A stretch of DNA of 46,440 nucleotides from Coemansia sp. RSA 1804 (Eukaryota; Kickxellomycota; Kickxellomycetes; Kickxellales; Kickxellaceae): the NCBI GenBank assembly GCA_027578815.1, contig JANBTH010000045.1, positions 1-46,440 on the forward strand, given 5' to 3'. Below, in pieces: positions 1-9,270 of the stretch. Numbering within the stretch: the first letter of the stretch is position 1; each line of letters begins with the position of its first letter. The translations under genes and the position numbers were made by a program. The notes below the pieces were generated by a model. The model was given only the letters and a program-made list of their open reading frames with translations, searched no databases and was not told the origin of the DNA.

Positions 1-620
1 ATGTTCATTGTTTAGAAAACATGCAAACAATGCAGGTTACAATGCTCGGAATCAAAGTGAATGAGTATCAGGTACTACTATACTTTGCTTCACAGCGTCT
101 CCAATACCATTAGAGGGGAGAAAAAGAGAAAAGTTCAAATACCGTTAACCATCTATTTGTATGATTGCAAACAGCGTTATATACTGAATGGGATGTTCTT
201 TTCACCTCCTACTATTCTAATCAGTATTGAGCGTATGATAAACAGGAGGAAAATCATGAAAAACATTTGTAAAACTACAAAATATACGAAAAATGGCATG
301 CATAGCCCATTGCAATATTGGCAGATACAAACGGCAAATGGTATTTATCTGCTGAAGCCAAATCCTACCTCTTGTGCTGTGGCAGCTCTAGAGCCGAGTC
401 TTGAGCCAAAAATCAAACAGGTAGAGCTAACAAGACAGAATTTCTACTTGTTCACCAAAATACACTAACGCAATAGCTAGAGAGGGAGGGATAATAAAGA
501 GCCTGCGTGCTGGATATAGAAATTTGAAATATTCAAAAAGAAAAAGCTTGGGACTGGAGAAAAGATAGAAAGAAAGGCAAGGCAGAGGCAAACAAAGCAC
601 TCTACCAATGCTTTGCAGAG

Positions 621-676
621 CGTTGTTGTCGTTGTTGTCGTTGTTGTCGTTGTTGTCGTTGTTTTCGTTGCTGCTG
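621..676. repeat. Trinucleotide-type microsatellite (GTTGTTGTC units)
   Basis: About four copies of a 9-base unit GTTGTTGTC run in tandem and then degrade to GTTGTTTTC and CTGCTGCC. It lies in gene-free DNA. Confidence 0.9.
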
Positions 677-1204
677 CCACACCTGTGTTGATGCAGCTCA
701 TGTTCTCACACGGGTCCATATCAATGTGTACGCTAGAAAACAAAAAACCCAGAAAAATGCATGTACGATGAATAAGATCCTCCCTCCTCCCTCTTGTGTG
801 AGAGTGTGGCTTTATTCCTTCTACAAGCAGTGAGAATTGCTTTATTTGTGTGTGCTTGTGTGATTCTTTTATTTTCAAACACAATGGATGCATGAATGGG
901 AGGGAGGAAGCGGAGGAAGGATGTCTTTGGCACGCTGGATCTTGCTGGTTCTCTGGCAATAAAAAATGCTAAGAGCATTGAAACTTTGACCAAAAAATAG
1001 ATAAAAGTGATGAGGCTTGAGCTTGCACATGAACATTTTTGGAACGTTTCTATGCTCTTTAATACGAGCAAAGCCACATCTTTTATTCTTAGGCATTTTT
1101 GTAAAGCTCGTCAGAACCGTGATTTGGGTCAGTTCGACTCGGCTCAACTCAGCTCAACCGTTGATCAGGTGTTCTGATCTGCTTTGATCAAGTGCTTAAA
1201 AACA

Positions 1205-1231
1205 ACGCGTCTCTGTTGATTGTTGACGCGT
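1205..1231 (+). promoter_or_regulatory. Paired MCB-like ACGCGT boxes upstream of PCNA
   Basis: Two exact ACGCGT hexamers lie at 1205-1210 and 1226-1231, with starts 21 bp apart, and a related ACGCGC is at 1263-1268. In yeasts ACGCGT is the MluI cell-cycle box bound by MBF/DSC1 and drives G1/S transcription of replication genes, PCNA among them. The boxes sit about 290-317 bp before the PCNA start codon, so G1/S control of this gene is the natural reading. Binding itself is inferred. Confidence 0.6.
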
Positions 1232-1521
1232 TTCTTTTTTCCTTTTCTGAGCCGCGAGCCGTACGCGCGTCTATATTTTGTTTCACAAGAGGATTGCAAG
1301 ACACAACAACAAGCTTTGGTCAAGCTCTTTTGTCTGTTTTGTCTTTCTTTTCTCTCTCTTCTCTCTCCATCTTTGAAATAGTTCTGCGATTTTTCTTCTT
1401 TCTTGCCCGACTGTTTGTGTTTTCGACTGGTAGTAAACAAACAAAAAAAACCAGACCTTTTATCCTTACCATCGTTTATATACAAAAAAGCATCTTCCTG
1501 TTCTACCTAACATAATCGACA

Positions 1522-2307
1522 ATGATTGAGGCCAAACTTCCGCAAGCGTCGCTTCTCAAGAAGATAATTGAAGCTATCAAGGAGCTGGTGGATGAGGCCA
1601 ACTTTGACTTTACAGAGTCTGGCATCAGACTACAGGCGATGGACAAGTCGCACGTGGCGCTTTCGTTCCTTCATCTGCGCGACGACGGATTCATAGAGTA
1701 CCGCTGCGACCGGTCGCAGACGCTGGGAATAAACCTCGGGTCCTTTGGCAAGATTCTCAAGTGCGCAGCCAACGACGACCAGGTGCACATCAAGGCGACC
1801 ACGGATAACGCCGAGACACTGATGGTTTCCTTCGAGAGCGCTGGAAAGGACAGGATCAGTGAGTTCAACCTGAAGCTGATGGACATTGACATCGATACCG
1901 TTGATGTGCCCGACATGGACTACCAGGCCACCGTGACCATGAGCTCGCAGGAGTTTGCGCGTATTGTGCGCGACCTCTCGAGTATCGGCGACGCTGTCAC
2001 TATTGATGCTACCAAGCAGGGAGTCAGGTTCTCGGCCTCCGGCGATGACGGTAATGGCAGCATTCTGCTCAAGCATCAGAAGCTTATTGATGACGAGGGC
2101 GCCAGCACCACCTCGGTGGAGATTACCGAGCCTGTCAGCCACTCGCTGGCCCTCAAGTATCTTGCCAACTTTGCCAAAGCTGCTCCACTGGCAGAGACTG
2201 TCACCATTAATCTGATCGAAGAGGCGCCGGTCATGTTTGAATTCAAGATCTCCGACATTGGCCATATCCGCTTCTACCTGGCTCCTCAGATCGAAGAGGA
2301 AAATTGA
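1522..2307 (+). CDS. PCNA: Proliferating cell nuclear antigen (DNA sliding clamp)
   Basis: This is the trimeric sliding clamp that tethers DNA polymerases delta and epsilon and many repair factors to DNA in the nucleus. The 261-aa intronless product matches the family in length and throughout its sequence. It begins MIEAKLPQAS, has the EYRCDR block (59-64), the interdomain connector near 118-134 and the C-terminal LAPQIEEEN tail (253-261) that contacts PIP-box partners. K165 in DATKQGVRFSASG corresponds to the ubiquitin/SUMO-acceptor lysine K164 of human and yeast PCNA, shifted by a one-residue insertion. The start has an A at -3. Paired ACGCGT boxes upstream suggest G1/S expression. The gene converges on the chitin synthase gene 245 bp downstream, and an AATAAA at 2482-2487 is a plausible polyadenylation signal. 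Confidence 0.98.
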   Translation: MIEAKLPQASLLKKIIEAIKELVDEANFDFTESGIRLQAMDKSHVALSFLHLRDDGFIEYRCDRSQTLGINLGSFGKILKCAANDDQVHIKATTDNAETLMVSFESAGKDRISEFNLKLMDIDIDTVDVPDMDYQATVTMSSQEFARIVRDLSSIGDAVTIDATKQGVRFSASGDDGNGSILLKHQKLIDDEGASTTSVEITEPVSHSLALKYLANFAKAAPLAETVTINLIEEAPVMFEFKISDIGHIRFYLAPQIEEEN

Positions 2308-2552
2308 TTTTTTAGCACAAGGCTCATGCGCAGAAAGTAAAAGGAGGAAGAAAAACAGCATACATTTATTGTCATTCAGCGACTGACTGGGAAAAACAGC
2401 CATGTTGGTTGAATGCTTCTTATTTGTTTCTTTCATTTCATTCAGGATTTTTGTAAGAGAAAAGCAAAGCTACCAAGAAGTAATAAAATATATATATTTT
2501 TATATCAGAAAGAAAAAGTAACAGTATAATGCATAGTAGAAAAATCTCATCT

Positions 2553-5500
2553 CTACAGATTGCCAGAGAGAATGCGATCAACGGTATCGCTAATAAAGTC
2601 CTTACGACCAGCCAAGTCGGTTCCAAACTGTTGGCACAGCCGCTGGCGAACCTTCTTCTTGGTCAATGCGTTCAGATCGGCAGCACGGAGGATCTGGCGA
2701 ATGGCCTCCACCAGCTGAGCGTCGGAAGGAGGAGTAGACGAGCCACCCATACCGGCCGGGTTCCCCATTACTGGCTGCGACATAGTCGGAGCAAACGACA
2801 ATGGTCTCTGGTGCGCCATATCGGGCATTGAGGCTATCGCACCATTGGCAAAAATGTCGAGTCCTGGTATTACAGTGTGTTCGTGGGACATGGACTGAGT
2901 AGTAATAGCACCAGCAGCATTGGCGACAGTGTGTGATCCGCCAGCCATGACGGCAGGAGATGGCGAGCAAACGCCGGAGTAGTCGGGAATACCGGTGCTT
3001 AGTGCTCCACCGTAGACGGAGGCCACTTGTGAGCGAACGGTGGCATCGAACGGCTGCTGCATGGCCATTGCGGCTGCCATCGAGTACCGGTGGTCAGGAG
3101 CACCAGCAGCCGGGAAACCCGTCGGAGTGCCCGGCCGAGTGGACGAGCCATACATCATTGCATACTGCGAATTGCGGACTCCGGCACCACCACCATTTCC
3201 ACCGAATCCAGCAACCGACGCAGCTGCCGGGAACCCGTACATGCTGCCCACACGCATCTGACCAGCCATCATCTGCGACTGTCTGCTGTACATCGTCATA
3301 CGCTCGTCCTCGCGGCTCGAACTAGCTGTAGGATTCATGTTTGGCGGCGGCGCATTCAGAAGCCCTGCTGCTGTGAGATCTGCCTCGTATTCGCCCCATC
3401 TTCTCCTGGGTATCGATTCCGGATCAAACGCCTTGTCGTCAGATACTATGAGCTTGCGCTTACCGTCACCAACAACGACACGCGTGTTGCCCCATGAGAA
3501 ATCGTCCATGTGCCAGAACGAGTACACAGGGAGCACAAATGACCACAGCGGATATGCAAGCAAGTAGATGAACATCCAGCCAATATGCTGCCACTCGCGA
3601 CGTAGAATAAATATGATTGCCTGGACACCGTAGATGGCACCGATGAGAATAAGCGAGATAAACCCAACATCGGCAAGACCTGTGACAGCAATGTAGATCA
3701 AATACGCAAAGTAGAACAACGTGGTCGGCATGGTCAGCGTACCGAACAGATCAAGGAACACGACAAAGCGCATAGAGAAGCAGCAGAATCCGCAGAGATC
3801 AGGAAGAAACATCAGCTCAGCCAGGTTGTGAATAGTCGAGTTGATCCACCGACGCCGCTGCGACATCAGCACCGACCACTTCTCCGGTGCAATAGTCTTG
3901 CACTTGGCATCCTGAATGAACTTAAGTTTAAATTGCGGAAAGTGTTTCATCATCAGCGTTGTCAGGTAGCGGTCTTCACCAAGCGATAAGAGGTTCTTCT
4001 TGTGCAGTGTATCCACATGCAGCTCAGAGTACGCTTCCAGCACCGGCTTGGCTATCAGCAATGGCTTATCGTCAGCTGCTCTCAGCCGGTACATGCAGAA
4101 ACATCCAGGAAGACAAGTGACTGATCCGAATAGCGACTCAAATGCCTTTGCCATATGGTGCGAAATAAAGTATTCATATACCTGCATCATCGTTGTCCAG
4201 CTCTTGCTCTCATTTCCCAGCATCGTCTCACCACAGATACCAGCAATTCTCTGGTCTGCAGCACAGGCAGCAATTAGCCGAGATAGCGAGTCTGGCATGA
4301 CCTCAGTATCGGCATCCACCTGTAGAATGTACTCAAAGTCGCGAGGATGGATTCCAATGATGTGGCGCATCTGGTGGAAGATCTCCAGCTCCAACGGCGT
4401 CATCGGCAGATCAAAGTGGACCTTATTCAAGAACGACATCAGGAGGATCTGCGAGTCGCGCTTTCCGCGGTTGCCCGAGCGATTTGCCTCGTCTGGTGTA
4501 CCGACCTTGACAGCAACCATGAATGGCACAACATGACCCTCGTACTCGTACAGACCAGAGTAGATCTTGGCAATGTTGTGTCTGCGTGATCCTTCGGCAA
4601 TGGCCAGGTAGTCACGACCTGGCGGGTCGTACTCTGGGTCAACACCTAGAATGTCCAGGACAATGCGAGGCGTTGACCGATCATTCCCCGAACCAACGAT
4701 GTTTCCATCACACACAATAAAGATAAGCTTGTGCTTGTCGTCATAGGAGAGACCAGCTAGAGAGTCAATGGTCTTTAGCAAACTGGCCTCGTCCTCGGTG
4801 TAGCAGGGCACTTGGCAGATGACAAACTTGTTAGATGGCGTTGGCCTGTTCTTGGTGCCAAACTGCAGCGCAGCCAGGAACTTTACCAGAACAATGGCCA
4901 TCAGAACACAGGCAAAGGCCAGCAGCATATAGTTAGTGAACAGACAGCGCACGCTGTGGCGGTCATCAACCTTGCCGACGTAGAAGAGGCTCTTCATACA
5001 GTTGTAGTTGGCCATGCGCTCGCTTGCGCTCCAGGGAATCTGCGCCCACTTGTCGGTAATGTCGGTGCCGTCAGCGCCCTTGTCGTCAAAAATGTTCTCA
5101 ATGTGCGAGTTCAAAAACCGCCACTTGCTGTCGTCTGTGTTTCCCGGGTAATCGATGGTTGCAAAGTAGTCCTCCAGGTTGAATACCTCCTTGTTGATGA
5201 CGCGCCAGTACTTGCCTTGCTCGCGGTGCATGCTGTTCACCCAGTCATAGTCCCACACAAGGTCGCCCTTCTTGAAGTGGTTGAGCGTCGGAAGCACGTA
5301 CTTTGCGTAGAACGACTGGCTGCTCATCTCCTTTGAGCTCGGCAGCGTGCCGACCTTGTGCGTGAACGGAAAGGCTTGCAGCGCGGTGACATCGGCGGGC
5401 GTGAGATACATGGAGTACTTTGGATCGGTCTTCTGCGTAACCAGCGCTGGGCATGCGGTGCGCACGGAGAGCGGGAACGATGCGTTGACATCCTGGCCAA

Positions 5501-6137
5501 TGTACATCAGCATCAGATCCTTGGATGCGACGTAGGAGCTGGTGCCGTGCTTCTGGTTAAGATACTCGGAGATATCGTAGACTCGTCCGCGCATCGCAAT
5601 GTAGGCGTCGTCGGGCGAATTGTGGGAAGCCACGTCGTCCATGGTCCACACATACTCCTTTGGACACAGAATCAGCCCAAGCCCGATGATCACAAACAGC
5701 AGCACGCACCAGATCAGGAAGATGATCACGCAGATCGCCACCTTCTCGCGCCACGCCATCCGCACGTCGGGCCGCCGCATGCCGCCGCACCACTTGAGGA
5801 ACGGCGACGGCAGCCACCACGTCAGCGCCCACGTCACGTGCGTCCAGCAGCGGCGTGACTTTGTGGTCTCCAGATCCTCGACGGTTTCGTGCACCGGATG
5901 CTGGCTCTTCTCTCCGCCAATCGCGCCTGTGTTGCATGCTGTGTTCTCGCTACCTGCCTTGTGCGGAGACTCGTCGCCACGCTCGGAGCCCACGGCTGTG
6001 TCCATTCCGTATTGCGGCAGCGTTCGTGTGGATGCTGCTGCTGCTGCTGCTGCCATGTTGTTGTTGCTGATGTTGCGGCTGCTGGCCATGATGTCTCCGA
6101 CGTACGACCGGGACCCCGTCCATTCAGGGTCGCCCAT
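2553..6137 (-). CDS. Chitin synthase (division 2, class IV/V-like) with cyt b5-like and DEK-C domains
   Basis: This integral membrane glycosyltransferase polymerises GlcNAc from UDP-GlcNAc into cell-wall chitin. The 1194-aa frame has a low-complexity N-terminus (1-95), a hydrophobic segment (about 131-157), a cytochrome-b5-like domain (about 162-245) and a second hydrophobic segment (402-424). The family 2 glycosyltransferase core follows, with VCDGN (475-479), QVDADTEV (606-613), GEDRYLT (720-726) and the product-site QRRRW (760-764). A membrane cluster spans about 785-870, then SWGNTR (881-886). A long Gly/Ala/Met/Ser-rich linker leads to a DEK-C domain (about 1139-1192). Class V and VII enzymes combine cyt b5, this catalytic core and DEK-C with an N-terminal myosin motor, but no motor is encoded here or within 1.8 kb upstream. 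The ATG at 6137 is the first Met, yet the frame stays open upstream (...FNPEEAKQ before the Met) and AG acceptor-like sites lie there, so a 5' exon could extend the protein. Confidence 0.93.
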   Translation of the reverse strand: MGDPEWTGSRSYVGDIMASSRNISNNNMAAAAAAASTRTLPQYGMDTAVGSERGDESPHKAGSENTACNTGAIGGEKSQHPVHETVEDLETTKSRRCWTHVTWALTWWLPSPFLKWCGGMRRPDVRMAWREKVAICVIIFLIWCVLLFVIIGLGLILCPKEYVWTMDDVASHNSPDDAYIAMRGRVYDISEYLNQKHGTSSYVASKDLMLMYIGQDVNASFPLSVRTACPALVTQKTDPKYSMYLTPADVTALQAFPFTHKVGTLPSSKEMSSQSFYAKYVLPTLNHFKKGDLVWDYDWVNSMHREQGKYWRVINKEVFNLEDYFATIDYPGNTDDSKWRFLNSHIENIFDDKGADGTDITDKWAQIPWSASERMANYNCMKSLFYVGKVDDRHSVRCLFTNYMLLAFACVLMAIVLVKFLAALQFGTKNRPTPSNKFVICQVPCYTEDEASLLKTIDSLAGLSYDDKHKLIFIVCDGNIVGSGNDRSTPRIVLDILGVDPEYDPPGRDYLAIAEGSRRHNIAKIYSGLYEYEGHVVPFMVAVKVGTPDEANRSGNRGKRDSQILLMSFLNKVHFDLPMTPLELEIFHQMRHIIGIHPRDFEYILQVDADTEVMPDSLSRLIAACAADQRIAGICGETMLGNESKSWTTMMQVYEYFISHHMAKAFESLFGSVTCLPGCFCMYRLRAADDKPLLIAKPVLEAYSELHVDTLHKKNLLSLGEDRYLTTLMMKHFPQFKLKFIQDAKCKTIAPEKWSVLMSQRRRWINSTIHNLAELMFLPDLCGFCCFSMRFVVFLDLFGTLTMPTTLFYFAYLIYIAVTGLADVGFISLILIGAIYGVQAIIFILRREWQHIGWMFIYLLAYPLWSFVLPVYSFWHMDDFSWGNTRVVVGDGKRKLIVSDDKAFDPESIPRRRWGEYEADLTAAGLLNAPPPNMNPTASSSREDERMTMYSRQSQMMAGQMRVGSMYGFPAAASVAGFGGNGGGAGVRNSQYAMMYGSSTRPGTPTGFPAAGAPDHRYSMAAAMAMQQPFDATVRSQVASVYGGALSTGIPDYSGVCSPSPAVMAGGSHTVANAAGAITTQSMSHEHTVIPGLDIFANGAIASMPDMAHQRPLSFAPTMSQPVMGNPAGMGGSSTPPSDAQLVEAIRQILRAADLNALTKKKVRQRLCQQFGTDLAGRKDFISDTVDRILSGNL

Positions 6138-7977
6138 CTGCTTAGCCTCTTCTGGGTTAAAGTGGAATAAAATGAGGGGAGAGTAGGTGTTATTGCTGTT
6201 GCTGCGACTGTAAATGTGCCCTGTTTCTTCTCTCCCTCGTCCCTCTTTGTGTGTGGGTTACTAATGCACGGCGATAACAACAAGATCAAAACAGCAATGC
6301 AATGGACGAATAGTACAGAAGGGAATAGTAAAAGTAAGCCCTTTTTCTCTATTACCAACCCCGCTATTATAAAATAGGAATTATCAGACACAGGCACACT
6401 AGCCTTCTTTTTCTTGTAAAATAGTGGAAATTATATAGTTAAAAGATAATGGGGGTGGAATGAAATATGGAAGACCTTGGCTGCAAGATTCCAAAATAAA
6501 AAATATGATGTGGCCTATGTGACGGAAAAGAAAATTGGTGTTCTCTCTTTTTGCCTTGTAAAACAAGAAAAAACAAATAGAATAAATGTTTCCAGGATAC
6601 TTGTTTTGATAATAAAGACTAGAAATGGGAGAATAAAGAGCAAGAAGAAAAGTCTGGGAATAAAAAACTAGAATTCATGAACAATCCATTTTTCTTGTTG
6701 CTGTTGCTGTTGTTGTTGTTGCGCGTGTGTGTAAAATGTTCCATCAACCAAAAAGCGTGTGTGTGTTTCTAGAGCAACAACATAAAGCCCAACAAAAACG
6801 GGGGAGACACATTCTAAATACATGAAAAAGAAAGTAGCAGTGATGAAAAAACGAAAATATGTATTTTACTCCCCTCCTTTTGTTTTTGTTTTGGTTTTTC
6901 TTTTATTCAGTCGTTATTGTTGGCTGTTGAATAATGTGGTTGTTAAGATGCGAGCACTTTTATGTTAAAATGTATTGTTACTCTTATTTTGTTCTCGGGA
7001 GGCTTGAACACAGCACCCAATTCAGCAAAGGAATAAAGTCCATGTTAAGTCCCGAATCTTTAGCCGCTAGCTTCTCCTTGCCATTGGGTGGCGAACAAGC
7101 GCTGTCAATAACAAGGAGAAGAAATAGATAAGAAAAAGAACTTTTAGTCTTGTCTCCCCACTTTTCTGTTGTTGGCGTTGTTGCTGAGCAATGTTGAGGA
7201 TATCCTTGCTAATTCACAGCGCAAATGTAAACAAGTATCTCTTTCTACTTCAAACAACAAGTTAAATAGAAAAGATTGCGAGATGCGGTTGGAACTGGGG
7301 GTGGGGCTTGCTCGCATTTCTCAAGAATGTGTATGTGTTCAAATCCAACAATACCACATCGTCTGCACTCAAAAAAAAACTAAAGTCATTCTTTACTTTC
7401 TTCTCTTGCCAACCAGAAACAACAAGAAGCCTACGCCTCATTTCAAGCGTCGTATTTACTATTTTAAAGCAATCGCACGGACTCCTGGAAAAGTCATTCT
7501 TACAACCTGTTTTATATCATTATTCCCATGCAAGCTAGAAGCAGTGTATGAAATGTTAAATAATGACAAATGTAAGCAAGCAGTAGAAATAGTGTATCTA
7601 CATGCTTTAATTTTTTTGTTCTTCATATTCTCACAGTCATCCAACATGTGTGAGAAGCTAAAGAAGGTTATGATTTAAATGAATCTTCCACAGAAAGACG
7701 TATCTCCCACTCTTAATCTTGGATGAGATAGACATGCCGCTTGCTTGCTTTTGTTGCTACTATTCTTGATCAACGTTTTCTATTCATCTTCCGTTCTTCC
7801 ATTGCTGAACACACAATTTCAAAGTAACCACCTCCCCTTTCCCAGAGAGAAAGCCAACAGCAACGAAGCAAACAGTAACTAGCAGTCTAGCATTTCCCTC
7901 TCCCTCAAGCAGTAGTACCACTATTTGGCAACGCGGAGCTCAAAAAGCATGAACCAAATACAGTTTAATATGTATGA
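6138..7977. other. Gene-free interval between chitin synthase and Dam1
   Basis: About 1.8 kb without a recognisable gene. The part next to 6138 is the 5' flank and probable 5' UTR of the chitin synthase gene. The remainder is A/T-rich with purine runs and short GTT/GCT repeats (around 6700-6722). A 169-codon open frame at 7169-7678 (+) looks like chance: its composition is that of the surrounding DNA and it shows no motif. I see no tRNA structure. Confidence 0.55.
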
Positions 7978-8703
7978 TTAAGGAAACTTTTCAGGATCAA
8001 GGTAAAACAGGTGGCCTTTCTTGTTGACCCGCACAACCGCCTCAGTCTGCACCAGCGCGTTCAAGTAATCGATGCATTTGTTGCGGGACAGCCCGCCACC
8101 AACGTCTCTAAGCAACTCGTGAACATACATTCCCTCGCGATTCATATGGAGCTCCTTCAGGATCCGCTCGATGGTTTCCTTGTGCGGATGGCCCTGGAAC
8201 CTGGAGCCAAGGAGATCGGTGATCCTGCGGGTTTGGAAAACGGGCTTCTTCCTCCTGCCGCCGCCGCCCGTTGCCTTGATAACCACCCGCTTCTTGGTCT
8301 GTTGCTGCTGTTGTTTCCCTGCATCTGCCGGCAGTAGCGACTTTGGTCGCGAAAGCGCAGACACCGGCTCATCGTCCATGTCCATCGTATGTGTCCTATC
8401 CGCAGTGTCTCTGGCGGAAGTCTGCTGCTGTACCGGCGGCGGCGACGGCGGCGGTGTTGCTGGCCTGCGTGCAAGCTCGTACGAATCGGCGTTGGGTGCT
8501 TCGGGAAACTCGAAGCATTCGCTGTTGAGCCGCAGTCCCTGCAGGAAGACCGCAAAGTTCTTGTTGAAAGTCAGTAGGTTCTGGTTGATGCTATTCAGCT
8601 CGTGGAGATTCTTCGTCAGACTGGTGAAATTCCGTTGCAGCTCAAACAGATTGTCGTCAAAGTTCTGGCTGTTGGGGTAGATGCTTAGTCTTCGCGTCGA
8701 CAT
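7978..8703 (-). CDS. DAM1: DASH/Dam1 complex subunit Dam1 with an extra C-terminal domain
   Basis: Dam1 is a subunit of the fungal DASH ring complex that couples kinetochores to spindle microtubules. The 241-aa product starts at the ATG at 8703 (MSTRRLSIYP). Residues about 16-72 form the diagnostic helical Dam1 region, with FTSLTKNLHELNSINQ, FNKNFAVFLQGLRLNSEC and FPEAPN. A Pro/Gln-rich linker follows (about 78-150). The last 85 residues, from RRITDLLG to the C-terminal LFYLDPEKFP, look folded, and their pattern of helices followed by a basic hairpin resembles a winged helix. Yeast Dam1 has a mostly disordered Aurora-B-regulated tail instead. Upstream, a GTGAG donor at 8863 and a pyrimidine-rich TTTTACAG acceptor ending at 8718 suggest a 146-bp intron in the 5' UTR. 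The gene diverges from glyoxalase II. Confidence 0.88.
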   Translation of the reverse strand: MSTRRLSIYPNSQNFDDNLFELQRNFTSLTKNLHELNSINQNLLTFNKNFAVFLQGLRLNSECFEFPEAPNADSYELARRPATPPPSPPPVQQQTSARDTADRTHTMDMDDEPVSALSRPKSLLPADAGKQQQQQTKKRVVIKATGGGGRRKKPVFQTRRITDLLGSRFQGHPHKETIERILKELHMNREGMYVHELLRDVGGGLSRNKCIDYLNALVQTEAVVRVNKKGHLFYLDPEKFP

Positions 8704-8717
8704 TTTCAACTGGCAGC

Positions 8718-8863
8718 CTGTAAAATAAAAAAGAAAGATTATAGTGGAGGAATCGGATACAATTTAAAAAAGAGACAAGGAGGGAAATGTGAAAGAGTTT
8801 CATTGAAATATAAATAACAAAAAATGAAGCAAACATGTTTGTTTACTTTAAAATTGATCTCAC
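8718..8863 (-). other. Probable 5' UTR intron of DAM1
   Basis: Read on the minus strand, the interval begins GTGAGATC and ends in a T-rich tract plus TTTTACAG. It stops 14 bases before the Dam1 ATG. No ATG occurs in the short stretch just upstream of the donor, so it most likely interrupts the 5' UTR rather than coding sequence. This rests on splice-site consensus alone. Confidence 0.5.
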
Positions 8864-9147
8864 CTACAATGTATTTGTAAATCAGATCTCAAGGCTGTAA
8901 ATGTGGGGGGGGTGGATTATTGGATTTGCCGGTTCTACAGATAGATTCGCCGCCCCCTTATCCAGGAAGCGGAAAACAGCATTGCTTTGTCAGCTACGGG
9001 GAAAGAAAAGATCTCCTCTTCTGCTTTCATCTCGCTTGCTTCTCTCCTTCCACATACCCCTCTCCTTCTTTGTCTCTTCAAACACCGCAACTTTCCACTT
9101 ATTACAATATTCTCAAGACAAGGAAAAAAAAACAAACCAAGGGTTGG

Positions 9148-9270
9148 ATGATATTGGCAGCTATTCAAAAGGGTGTTCTTACCACAACGTCAAGACGGCA
9201 ACCACTGCTAATACAGCGGCACCTCTCTCCACGAGGACTTCAAAGGTTTTCAGCGGCGCCAAGCATCAAG
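9148..9270 (+). other. Putative mitochondrial targeting presequence of GLO2
   Basis: The segment encodes 41 residues before the canonical glyoxalase II start. Arginines and one lysine supply all its charges, with no Asp or Glu, and it contains SRRQPLLIQRHLSPRGLQRFS, a pattern expected of an amphipathic matrix-targeting helix. Leaky scanning past the ATG at 9148 to that at 9271 would yield mitochondrial and cytosolic enzymes from one gene. Confidence 0.6.

Larger units (their letters stand above)
1..1521. other. Gene-free upstream region of PCNA
   Basis: I recognise no gene here. Short open frames exist on both strands (for example 61-468 +), but they have no family resemblance and a biased, low-complexity composition. 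The stretch holds a GTTGTTGTC microsatellite near 621-676, a T/C-rich tract at 1340-1420 just before PCNA, and the ACGCGT boxes annotated separately. The first few hundred bases could be the 3' untranslated region of a gene lying outside the window. Confidence 0.6.

Noticed and set aside
61..468. 135-codon + strand open frame at the window start
   Set aside because: No similarity I can recognise. It could be the UTR of a neighbouring gene.
1120..1160. tRNA B-box-like AGTTCGACTC
   Set aside because: No T-stem pairing, no A box at the right distance and no cloverleaf.
1630..2436. 268-codon open frame antisense to PCNA
   Set aside because: It lies opposite a certain PCNA gene and its product resembles nothing.
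6200..7000. Search for a myosin motor exon before the chitin synthase
   Set aside because: No open frame in this interval on the minus strand resembles a myosin head.
7169..7678. 169-codon + strand open frame between chitin synthase and Dam1
   Set aside because: A/T-rich composition like the surrounding spacer, no motif and no plausible splice partners.
8920..9147. N-terminal extension of glyoxalase II upstream of 9148
   Set aside because: The frame is open but its first codon is TTG and it has no ATG before 9148. The reading is low-complexity and not family-like.
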